Below are positions 18,500 to 26,288 of a DNA stretch of 64,000 nucleotides, one piece after another (the first letter of the stretch is position 1; each line of letters begins with the position of its first letter). Source of the DNA: Helicobacter cetorum MIT 99-5656 (GTDB lineage: Bacteria; Campylobacterota; Campylobacteria; Campylobacterales; Helicobacteraceae); contig NC_017735.1 in assembly GCF_000259275.1 (NCBI RefSeq), forward strand, positions 558,001-622,000, read 5' to 3'. The notes below the pieces were generated by a model. That model ran no database searches. It was not told where the DNA came from and was given only the letters and a program-made list of their open reading frames with translations. Both the position numbers and the translations under genes were made by a program.

Positions 18500-19252
18500 A
18501 TGGCACACATTCTGGTTAGCGGAGCAACTTCAGGATTTGGGTTAGAAATCGCTAAGGCGTTTTTACAAAAAAATCATGTGGTTTTTGGCACAGGAAGGCG
18601 GCAAAAGAATTTACAAGAATTACAGCTTGCCTACCCCAAACATTTCATTCCCCTATGTTTTGATATTCAAAATAAGCAAGAAATCAAGCAGGCTATAGAG
18701 ACTATCTTTTCTGTTACTAACCGCATTGATGCTTTAGTCAATAATGCAGGCTTAGCACTAGGTTTACACAAGGCTTATGAATGCGACCTAGATGACTGGG
18801 AGACTATGATAGACACTAATATCAAAGGGTTATTGTATCTCACTCGTTTGATTTTGCCTTCCATGATAGAGCATAATCAAGGAACTATCATCAATCTTGG
18901 TTCTATCGCTGGCACTTATGCCTACCCAGGCGGAAATGTCTATGGAGCGAGTAAGGCGTTTGTGAAACAATTTTCTTTAAATTTACGAGCAGATTTGGCT
19001 GGCACAAACATTAGAGTGAGCAATGTAGAACCTGGTCTGTGTGGCGAAACAGAATTTAGCATGGTGCGTTTTAAAGGCGATAGATTCAAAGCTCAATCAC
19101 TCTATGAAAATACCATTTATCTCAAGCCACAAGATATTGCCAACATCGTGCTATGGATTTATGAGCAACCCTTACATGTCAATATCAATCGCATAGAAGT
19201 CATGCCTACAAGCCAAACTTTCGCTCCCCTACTCACCCATAAAAACCCTTAA
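18500..19252 (+). CDS. Short-chain dehydrogenase/reductase (YdfG-like)
   Basis: This is a classic SDR of 250 residues. The NAD(P)-binding TGxxxGxG variant SGATSGFGLEIAKAF is at the start, DALVNNAGLALG is near 75, the catalytic serine is in NLGSIAGTYAYPGG near 135, and the YGASK motif with catalytic Tyr and Lys is near 153. VEPGLCGETEFSMVRF follows. The arginines in GTGRRQKN suggest NADP preference. In the family, YdfG acts on 3-hydroxy acids such as serine. The substrate here is unknown. It is 20 bases after the AsmA-like gene and converges with the outer-membrane protein gene. Confidence 0.93.
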   Translation: MAHILVSGATSGFGLEIAKAFLQKNHVVFGTGRRQKNLQELQLAYPKHFIPLCFDIQNKQEIKQAIETIFSVTNRIDALVNNAGLALGLHKAYECDLDDWETMIDTNIKGLLYLTRLILPSMIEHNQGTIINLGSIAGTYAYPGGNVYGASKAFVKQFSLNLRADLAGTNIRVSNVEPGLCGETEFSMVRFKGDRFKAQSLYENTIYLKPQDIANIVLWIYEQPLHVNINRIEVMPTSQTFAPLLTHKNP

Positions 19253-19257
19253 GGGGT

Positions 19258-20778
19258 TTAAAACAAATAATAATAACTAATAAACATGCTATAAAGAGTG
19301 TTGTTTTGAACTTCATAGAGTTTGTTAGAAGTGTTTAAAGAAACACTAGGATTTTTTAAGAAAGGCACCTTCACTCCTAAATCAAATTCATGCATGCCAT
19401 TAAAGACAAATCTTAATCCTGTATGTAAGAAGGTGTTAAATTGAGTGTTACTCACATGGTTGTCTTTGATTTGAGCAATTGAAGTGTTTCCAGCAAGATT
19501 GACTCCAGCAAAGATTCCAAAAATCATGCTTTGCTTGTCGTTATTGTCTATGATATTAGCTAGGAAGTCTAACCCACCCCCATAAAGGATATTAGAGTTA
19601 GAGAAGTAAGCGTTAGTGTAAAGGTATTCAATATTAGCATAAGTTCTTAATCCAAATCTAGGCACAAAGAAATGTTTGTATCCTATAGCTAGACTAACTC
19701 CATAATGGAGAGTGGTTTGTTTGGAAACAGACACTAAATTTGAAAGGTTGGTTTGAGTATAGCGGTTTGTTTGTAAGGTTAGTAGGCGGTAAAAATAGTT
19801 TGCTAAGTTAGGAATATCTGTGGGCATGCTTGTCGTAATGATATTATCAGCATTACCATACTCAAAGCAATTTTTTTCAGCTAAGGTGTTTTCATTGTAA
19901 CCGCTTGGCATAGGAAAACCGCTTGGCATAGGGCAATTTGGCAAAACAGCGTTTGGATAAGTATGCTCGTTAAAAATCTTATTATATTCTACTTCATATA
20001 TATGTGCGTTTTTACCCCAAATACTAATACAATTATGTGCTTGGTCGTTATATCTTTGTGCGTTTTTTACACACCATTTCGTGTATCTTGTGTATGCTTC
20101 GCCTGTCTGTGAAGCATTATCCATAGCTGTATCTTTATCTGTTCGGTATTTTATAACTTTTTCCGTGTAATCTTGCCTAGCTATATTTTGGACTTGTTGG
20201 TTAATATCTGGTTGGTTTTCAGCTCTAGGTTGTGGGGGATTTGTGGGTTTAGATTTTGAAGTTGGATTTTCTTGTGGATTTGGGCTTTCTATTGGGCTGG
20301 ATTTTTCTGGCGGTGGGTCTTGGACTTGTGGTTGGGGATTTGGCGGTAGTTCAGCTGGTTTTTCTTGGGGACTATGTTCTTGGTGTTGCTGTTGTGGTGG
20401 TGGCGAATGGGGCGGACTTGACACAGGCTGTGGACTTGGATTTTCTTGTTTGGATTTCCCACTAGGCTCACCCTTTGATGAAACAGGGCTATTCTGTGGT
20501 GTTTGCTTGGGTAAATTTGGCGGTAGCATTACAGGGGGTAAATGAGATGGTTCTAAGGTGGTAATGGTGCGTTTTTGTTCACCTTGACCGATTAAAAAGC
20601 TTCCACCCGCATACCATGAACTCTTTTCAGCTTTGAGGCTTATAAAAGAGAGTAAAACAATTAGTAAGGCTCTCATAATGCCCCCCCCCCCAGAGAGTAG
20701 AGGAAATAATAAAAACCAAGAGATTGTTTTAGCATCTGAATTGGCTTTATTATTTGAAAAAAGGTTACAAAATTTCAT
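19258..20778 (-). CDS. Hop-like outer-membrane protein with proline-rich insertion, poly-G tract near its start
   Basis: A signal peptide (MRALLIVLLSFISLKA) is followed by a Hop-type mature start (SSWYAGGSFLIGQG), and the chain ends in aromatic beta-strands (MFISYYYLF) typical of Helicobacter porin/adhesins. Between residues of about 75 and 195 lies a proline/glutamine/serine-rich, low-complexity block that most Hop proteins lack. A cysteine-containing extracellular-type domain follows, then a barrel (GVSLAIGYKHFFVPRFGLRTYANIEY). The frame is open from an ATG at 20778 with a good AGGA site. It crosses an 11-G run and reaches a second ATG at 20676 that gives a cleaner signal peptide but has only the G run upstream. 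Either start is possible. Confidence 0.8.
   Translation of the reverse strand: MKFCNLFSNNKANSDAKTISWFLLFPLLSGGGGIMRALLIVLLSFISLKAEKSSWYAGGSFLIGQGEQKRTITTLEPSHLPPVMLPPNLPKQTPQNSPVSSKGEPSGKSKQENPSPQPVSSPPHSPPPQQQHQEHSPQEKPAELPPNPQPQVQDPPPEKSSPIESPNPQENPTSKSKPTNPPQPRAENQPDINQQVQNIARQDYTEKVIKYRTDKDTAMDNASQTGEAYTRYTKWCVKNAQRYNDQAHNCISIWGKNAHIYEVEYNKIFNEHTYPNAVLPNCPMPSGFPMPSGYNENTLAEKNCFEYGNADNIITTSMPTDIPNLANYFYRLLTLQTNRYTQTNLSNLVSVSKQTTLHYGVSLAIGYKHFFVPRFGLRTYANIEYLYTNAYFSNSNILYGGGLDFLANIIDNNDKQSMIFGIFAGVNLAGNTSIAQIKDNHVSNTQFNTFLHTGLRFVFNGMHEFDLGVKVPFLKNPSVSLNTSNKLYEVQNNTLYSMFISYYYLF
20681..20691 (+). repeat. Poly-C tract of 11 (poly-G on the coding strand)
   Basis: Eleven C residues lie four bases upstream of the second possible start of the outer-membrane protein, inside the longer open frame. 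Runs of this length slip during replication. With 11 the long frame is open; with 10 or 12 it would be broken. The tract could therefore change the N-terminus or the amount of the protein. Confidence 0.9.
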
Positions 20779-21123
20779 CTTAATTCCTAATCATTGACTA
20801 AATCATTAACAAACGCAATATAGCATAAAATACATGAATTTAGAGTGAATGTTTGTGGTTTAAAAGTGTCATTTTTAAAACTCTTCTGAAACTATGCAAA
20901 TGGCTCTGTTAAAAGAAAGGGTTTTTAGAAAATCTCATTTTCTTTTCTTGTATTGTTTAAGAAACCGCTTGACTTTTACAAATGGCTCTTTATTGTTTAT
21001 TTCAAAAAATACTATGCGTTTTTTAAAAGATTACAAATAGCTTAATAAAGCTAAATCAACTAAGCATTAAAATGCATGCCTATTAGTGCAACAAGCGATA
21101 GATTGTTAAGATAAATATAGAGA

Positions 21124-21146
21124 GCTTTAAAACAAAGTTTTAAAGC
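21124..21146. repeat. Perfect inverted repeat in the long intergenic region
   Basis: GCTTTAAAAC, then AAA, then GTTTTAAAGC: ten perfect base pairs with a three-base loop. It belongs to neither neighbouring gene. It could be a terminator arm or part of a small RNA. Confidence 0.75.
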
Positions 21147-21180
21147 AATAATCTCAAAAGCCTTGCGGGTGTTTCTTGGA

Positions 21181-21209
21181 GTTTAAAAAGACTAAAGGTC
21201 TTTTTAAAC
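21181..21209. terminator. Perfect 12-bp inverted repeat, terminator-like
   Basis: GTTTAAAAAGAC and GTCTTTTTAAAC flank the loop TAAAG. The stem is AT-rich. A poly-A run and seven G residues follow. It may stop transcripts coming from either side. Confidence 0.55.
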
Positions 21210-21236
21210 CAAAAAAAGGGGGGGAGTAAGGACAAA

Positions 21237-21284
21237 ATGTTGAGTCGGTGTCTAGTCTTTAGAGCATTAAATATGCTTTTTTAA
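21237..21284 (+). CDS. Possible 15-codon mini-ORF with ribosome site
   Basis: ATG at 21237 follows AAGGA (21228-21232) by four bases. The frame (MLSRCLVFRALNMLF) ends in TAA at 21284. The last codons overlap a small terminator-like hairpin, AGCAT-TAAAT-ATGCT plus TTTTT (21263-21282). A short ORF ending in a terminator could be a leader peptide or a decayed gene. I know of no homologue. A random ORF of this size is common, so the ribosome site and hairpin are the only support. Confidence 0.3.
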   Translation: MLSRCLVFRALNMLF

Positions 21285-21450
21285 TAAGACACAAACAAAA
21301 CAAAGTCTTTTAAAAACCCCCTTAAGAAATTAAGGAGTGCTAACCAAATTTTTAAATCTCTTTACATTAATCCTAATGGTTCTTTTGTGAGTAGCGTTCT
21401 TTTTTTCGGGTAGTTTTTAAGTGTGGATTTTTAAAAAATAAACATTAAGT

Positions 21451-21456
21451 TATATT
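21451..21456 (+). promoter_or_regulatory. Possible -10 box for the small-peptide transcript
   Basis: TATATT lies 85 bases before the mini-ORF at 21541 in an AT-rich stretch. Transcription from about 21463 would give a leader of about 78 bases holding two hairpins, similar in size to leaders of known Helicobacter type I toxin messages. It was placed by eye. Confidence 0.35.
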
Positions 21457-21474
21457 TTTCTGTCTAGGGAAGTT

Positions 21475-21561
21475 AAATGCATAAAGAAGGTCGCAACTTC
21501 TCTAGGCGTTAGCTCTCTAAATCTAATTTAAGGAGCTAACATGAATAGCATTGTTATTATA
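21475..21561 (-). ncRNA. Candidate antisense RNA to the 19-aa ORF leader
   Basis: On the minus strand a TATAAT (21561 to 21556) lies inside the mini-ORF. Transcription from about 21549 would run across the ATG, the ribosome site and both leader hairpins. The complement of the first hairpin followed by a T-rich stretch could end it near 21475, giving roughly 75 bases. H. pylori IsoA antitoxin RNAs start inside the toxin ORF in the same way. Promoter and end were judged by eye. Confidence 0.4.
21485..21540 (+). promoter_or_regulatory. Leader hairpins that partly sequester the ribosome site of the 19-aa ORF
   Basis: The first hairpin pairs AGAAG with CTTCT (21485-21501). The second pairs GTTAGCTC (21508-21515) with GAGCTAAC (21533-21540), eight perfect pairs across a 17-base loop. 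Its 3' arm begins inside the ribosome site AAGGAG (21530-21535) and runs to the base before the ATG. Folding would hide most of the ribosome site, so translation would need the stem to open. This is read directly from the sequence; the effect on translation is inferred. Confidence 0.65.
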
Positions 21562-21600
21562 GCGATAATTTGTGCAATTTTAGTAACGCCTTGTTATTAA
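21541..21600 (+). CDS. 19-residue hydrophobic mini-protein, candidate type I toxin
   Basis: ATG follows a perfect AAGGAG ribosome site at five bases' distance. The frame encodes MNSIVIIAIICAILVTPCY and stops at TAA. Apart from the ends it is almost wholly Ile/Val/Ala/Leu/Cys, enough for one short membrane-spanning helix. The leader folds over the ribosome site, a G/C-rich terminator follows eight bases after the stop, and a TATAAT on the opposite strand lies inside the ORF. This is the architecture of bacterial type I toxins, including the AapA/IsoA loci of H. pylori, but the peptide does not resemble the AapA sequences I remember. It is too short for usual gene finders. Confidence 0.6.
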   Translation: MNSIVIIAIICAILVTPCY

Positions 21601-21607
21601 AATTGTA

Positions 21608-21642
21608 GGGGGAGCGTTAAAAACTCCCCCCCTTTAATTTTT
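21608..21642 (+). terminator. Rho-independent terminator after the 19-aa ORF
   Basis: GGGGGAG (21608-21614) pairs with CTCCCCC (21624-21630) around a nine-base loop, and a T-rich stretch ending in TTTTT follows. The strong GC stem begins eight bases after the mini-ORF stop, which supports a short independent transcript. Confidence 0.75.
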
Positions 21643-21676
21643 GCTAATAACGATGTTTTCATTTTTTCAAGACTTT

Positions 21677-21844
21677 TTAATCTAATCCTAATTGTTCTTT
21701 TAAATAGCGTTCTTCTTGTGGGGCTATGATATTAAGCTTATTTTGTAGGGTCTTAATTTCTTTTTCTAAGATTTCAATTTGGCTGATAATTTCTCAAAAA
21801 AAATTCCCTACTTCTTGAATACTCAAATCCATCTCTTTAAATTT
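21677..21844 (-). pseudogene. Remnant of a coiled-coil protein tail, probably a restriction specificity subunit
   Basis: On the minus strand the frame reads KFKEMDLSIQEVGNFF, an in-frame TGA, then EIISQIEILEKEIKTLQNKL and NIIAPQEERYLKEQLGLD before TAA. The heptad-like Glu/Lys/Leu pattern is typical of the end of type I or BcgI-like specificity subunits. It lies directly downstream of the intact specificity gene. It has no start of its own and an internal stop, so it is a decayed fragment. A shorter damaged copy of its last bases occurs near 21369-21402. Confidence 0.5.
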
Positions 21845-21865
21845 CAAATATGCCCATCAACTTTT

Positions 21866-23362
21866 CTAAAAATAATTTTCTAAAATAATCTCTTCATCAG
21901 CAATGATGCGATGCAAGATATCCCCTAAGTGTTCTTTAAGAGTAAAAAGCTCATTATTAAGTTCAAAGATACCTATTTGAGCATTACGCATTTGTTCTTT
22001 CGCTAAATAATCTCCAAGGCTTGTGTGCATATTTTTTTTCATGGGATTATAATATTCTTTGGCAATTTCTTGCTGTTTGATTTTAGGGAAGTTTGGGATT
22101 TTTAATTTAGAGAATTGATATTGTGTGAAACTTGGAGCTCCTGAACCTATACAAGCAATGCTATCTAAAATATTTTTATTTTTTAAATATCCTAAAATAC
22201 AAAAACAATAAATTTTCTCCACCATGGTTCTATTTTTTGAGACAATATGAACATTATCTATATTGGTAATCATATTTTCTACTAGTTCAGGAAACATAAC
22301 GCAACGACCCATTTCTCCACGACAAGAAAATATAATATCTCCCTTTTCAATAGTCTTTAATTGTTCTTTGTTTCCTAAGTAAACAACACGCTTATATGTC
22401 CTTTCATTAAAAAATTTGGACAAAATAAGCTTATAGGCACCATGGATAACTTTGTTGGAATAGAGACTTTCTCCAATATTAGAAATTTGTAAATTCTGCC
22501 CTCTTGAAACATCATACCCCAAATCAAAAATATTACTATATCCGAAGATATAATTCTCTATTATTCCTTGATTCTCTTTAAAATTTCTACTATAAATCCC
22601 TGTATCAAGTCTGCTTTCTTGCTTAATTTCTTTGATAGTAGGATAAGAATAAGAAAAAGTATTTTTTTGTTGGTTCTCTCTAAGTTCTGTTTCTATGATT
22701 GTATCTATAAGAATATTTTTCCTTTTAATTTGTTCTTCTTTATCTATAATATTTTGCACAATATTAGCTACTAATTGCTCAATAACTTGTGGGTTTTTAT
22801 AATTTTTGGTCGTGGGAAATGGAATGAGTGTGTTTAATAAATAGTCTTCTCTAAAATTATCTACCCCTTTTATTGAACCTAAAATATCAACTTGCTCTTT
22901 GCAAAATGATGATTTTAAAAAAGCAAAAATATAAAATGGATTTTTCTTAAAAGATATTTTTCTAATATGGGAATTAAAAAAAGCTTTTGAACCATTATAA
23001 ACACAAACATTTCCTATGCTACTTGCTGTTTGATAACAAATATCTCCTTGTTCAATCGTCTTATTTTTATAATTTTTATCAACGGGACGAATTTTAAGAG
23101 TATCATTTGAAACATTAAAAGTAAAATCTAAATCATTCATTTCTGATATTCTAATAAAGTAGTTTTTAGAAAAATCTATGTATTGCTTGCTTCCAATCTC
23201 AAAACCCTTAACATTTTTTTCTAAAATATCATCATCTCCTAGTCTTTTTACATTTAAATTCTCGTACTCAACAAAACGATACAAAAAACTAGATAACACG
23301 CACTCTTTTGCTAAAATATCACTTTTTTTTACACCCTTAGGCTTAATTATATAACTTCTCAT
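21866..23362 (-). CDS. Specificity subunit of a BcgI-like/type I restriction-modification system
   Basis: The 498-residue protein has the two-domain layout of HsdS. The first target-recognition half (about 1-200) ends in a helical spacer (QLVANIVQNIIDKEEQIKRK). The second half (about 240-430) ends in another helix (FELNNELFTLKEHLGDIL). Typical recognition-domain phrases are present: KTIEKGDIIFSCRGEMGRCV, and GSGAPSFTQYQFSKLKIPNF near the end of the second half. It reads the DNA site for the partner enzyme encoded four bases upstream. H. pylori has a similar pair annotated as BcgI-like. No homopolymer tract breaks this copy. Confidence 0.88.
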   Translation of the reverse strand: MRSYIIKPKGVKKSDILAKECVLSSFLYRFVEYENLNVKRLGDDDILEKNVKGFEIGSKQYIDFSKNYFIRISEMNDLDFTFNVSNDTLKIRPVDKNYKNKTIEQGDICYQTASSIGNVCVYNGSKAFFNSHIRKISFKKNPFYIFAFLKSSFCKEQVDILGSIKGVDNFREDYLLNTLIPFPTTKNYKNPQVIEQLVANIVQNIIDKEEQIKRKNILIDTIIETELRENQQKNTFSYSYPTIKEIKQESRLDTGIYSRNFKENQGIIENYIFGYSNIFDLGYDVSRGQNLQISNIGESLYSNKVIHGAYKLILSKFFNERTYKRVVYLGNKEQLKTIEKGDIIFSCRGEMGRCVMFPELVENMITNIDNVHIVSKNRTMVEKIYCFCILGYLKNKNILDSIACIGSGAPSFTQYQFSKLKIPNFPKIKQQEIAKEYYNPMKKNMHTSLGDYLAKEQMRNAQIGIFELNNELFTLKEHLGDILHRIIADEEIILENYF

Positions 23363-23366
23363 AATC

Positions 23367-25529
23367 CTAATCCATTGAGTCTAAGTGAAAAGCTTTTTTA
23401 ATTTCTTCTTCTTGGGATTGCAAGAATTCTTTAAACTCTTTTTGCAATATAGAGAAATCTTCATATAGTGTGCTTGTGGTTTCAAAAGTTTCTTCATTGA
23501 TAATATATTTAGGTTCAAAATGCACGGTGCGATTTTTTGTTTTAACTTCATAACCAAGATGGACAATTTCTTTAATAAATACCTCATAATCATTCTCTAA
23601 TAAATGTTGCTCGTTGCTTTTTGGTTTATAGGCAATAATAACAGTTGTTGCTACACCTGTTTCTCCAAAAGTATTATTAGGCAAATCAAACAAAGCTACA
23701 ACACGCATGCGTTCTATGAACCACCTACGAACATTTTGCCATTCCCTAATGCTAGCAATTGAATTGGATAACACTATGGCTAAACGCCCTCCTTCTTCTA
23801 GACATTTATAGGCATTTTCTAAAAACAACGCCCCCATGTCCATAGAATTAGGGTATTTTACAACACCATCTCCATTTGGGTCTAGTTTTATCCTAAATGT
23901 CTCATAAAGCTCTATAATATTTCTTGGCAAATCCCATTTACCATTAGCCCCTGTTTTTAAATCTCTCCCCTTTCCAAATGGAGGATTTGTAGCAATAATT
24001 TTGAACTTTTTAATATTTTTACTTGGATCGTTTTTATGTTCCCAAGTGAGATAATCATAATCATCAATATTAAAATCACCCTCTTGTATCACACTATCAT
24101 CTTCAAGTAATTTTTGGCTTAAAGAGTCCATGCGTTCTAAAACAGCTCCACCATCACCATTTAAAACTAAATTTAACTCAGCGAGTTTTAAATTAGTGCT
24201 TTCTATATCGAATCCATAAAAAGAATTCGCATTAGATGGGTAATTATCATCCTTACGATGTGCATGTCTAAATGCCATCGCAGGAAAATCACAAATGCCA
24301 CAGCATGGATCACACAATTCTTCATCTTTCCTAGGATTAAGCATTCTAATAATATTTTTTACTATTGGAATAGGGGTAAAAAACTGCCCCTTATCCGCTT
24401 TTTGTTTTTCGTCTCCAAAATTATTAAAAATAATTTGATTAAAACTTTCGTTTTTAGCTTTTAAAATGGCTCTTCTTTGAAAAATTTCTATCAATGCAAT
24501 TAAAAATTTTTCATCGTTACTTTTGCTGGGCTTAAAACCTTCACGATAGTAGAAACAACGCCTCTCTTTGCCTAGAATATTAGGATAATCTTTTAAGGCT
24601 CGTTTATACAAATTGTCTATGCGTTCTCTAAAACTTTTTTCGCCCAAATTATTTTTAGCCTTTTCGCTTGGTAATATATAAAATTTTAAGCAATAATCAT
24701 TATCTTTATTGGAACACTTCTCGTCAAAAACCTTCAAAGTCAAAAACTCTACGATTAGGTCTCGCACAAAACTAGGTTGAATTTTGTCATTAGCCCTTTT
24801 AAGAGCGTTCATAAAATCTACAAAATTGCTTTCATCAATGGGGTCTAAATCACCAACTTTTAACTTGCTTAAATCTCTAATGCTCTCATTGTTTTCTTCA
24901 AAATCTTTTTGAGCGGGCAAGTCTTTAAGCAAATCCCTTTTATCTAAATTCCAGCCATTGATACCATCTTGAGCAAGTTCATTATCTTCATTAAAGCGCC
25001 GTATTTCAGAATTGCCAATCTTTTTAAAAATCAAAATGTCAGGTTTATTGTCAAAATACACGCCAAAAATTCTATCCTTGCTTGTGTTTTCAGCCATAGC
25101 AGAACGCAATTGTTTTTCAATAGCATCTGCTACGCTTTTAGCATTATTTTTAGCCTCAAAAATAACTAGCATATTAGAACGCACCCGTGCATAATCATTG
25201 CTCGATTTGGCTTTTTCAACCATACTCTTCCAATCTTTATTCTTAAACACAACAATGTCGGGCTTTAAGCTTTTAGCCCCATTGCCCTTAGGAATTTCAA
25301 ATTCTACGCAGATATATTCTTTATTATACATCCCACTCTTTATGAGTGCATAAAGAAATCTAGCACGAATATATTCTTCGCTATATTCTTGCTTTTTTGT
25401 CCTAGTGCTAGACTTTTTACAAAAGCTTTCTACTCCTAAAACCTCTTTATACCAATATTTATCAATAAAATCTAAAGATTTAAATTGACTATCAAAATGT
25501 TGCAAATGTAAAGAAAGTCTGGTTGACAT
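23367..25529 (-). CDS. Fused restriction nuclease-adenine methyltransferase subunit, BcgI A-like (type IIB/IIG)
   Basis: One 720-residue chain carries both activities. A PD-(D/E)XK nuclease-type domain lies near the N-terminus, with D91 in KPDIVVF and E125/K127 in MLVIFEAKNN. A helical region follows, then an N6-adenine methyltransferase from about 350. There motif X/I is KGQFFTPIPIVKNI and DPCCGICDF (a variant of the usual DPACGTGGF), and motif IV is NPPFGKG near 540. No separate restriction gene is present, so with the downstream specificity subunit this matches BcgI-type enzymes, which cut on both sides of their site. The ATG follows AAGGA. Activity is not proven; the motif I variant is unusual. 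Confidence 0.88.
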   Translation of the reverse strand: MSTRLSLHLQHFDSQFKSLDFIDKYWYKEVLGVESFCKKSSTRTKKQEYSEEYIRARFLYALIKSGMYNKEYICVEFEIPKGNGAKSLKPDIVVFKNKDWKSMVEKAKSSNDYARVRSNMLVIFEAKNNAKSVADAIEKQLRSAMAENTSKDRIFGVYFDNKPDILIFKKIGNSEIRRFNEDNELAQDGINGWNLDKRDLLKDLPAQKDFEENNESIRDLSKLKVGDLDPIDESNFVDFMNALKRANDKIQPSFVRDLIVEFLTLKVFDEKCSNKDNDYCLKFYILPSEKAKNNLGEKSFRERIDNLYKRALKDYPNILGKERRCFYYREGFKPSKSNDEKFLIALIEIFQRRAILKAKNESFNQIIFNNFGDEKQKADKGQFFTPIPIVKNIIRMLNPRKDEELCDPCCGICDFPAMAFRHAHRKDDNYPSNANSFYGFDIESTNLKLAELNLVLNGDGGAVLERMDSLSQKLLEDDSVIQEGDFNIDDYDYLTWEHKNDPSKNIKKFKIIATNPPFGKGRDLKTGANGKWDLPRNIIELYETFRIKLDPNGDGVVKYPNSMDMGALFLENAYKCLEEGGRLAIVLSNSIASIREWQNVRRWFIERMRVVALFDLPNNTFGETGVATTVIIAYKPKSNEQHLLENDYEVFIKEIVHLGYEVKTKNRTVHFEPKYIINEETFETTSTLYEDFSILQKEFKEFLQSQEEEIKKAFHLDSMD

Positions 25530-25564
25530 ATCATTTCCTTAAAATAAAGCTAGTAAGATTATTC

Positions 25565-26278
<714 letters not shown>

Positions 26279-26288
26279 TTAGTTTCCT

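Noticed and set aside
20243-20545. Gly/Cys/Trp-rich open frames opposite the proline-rich insert
   Set aside because: They are the complement of proline codons (CCN to NGG) and have no homology or ribosome site.
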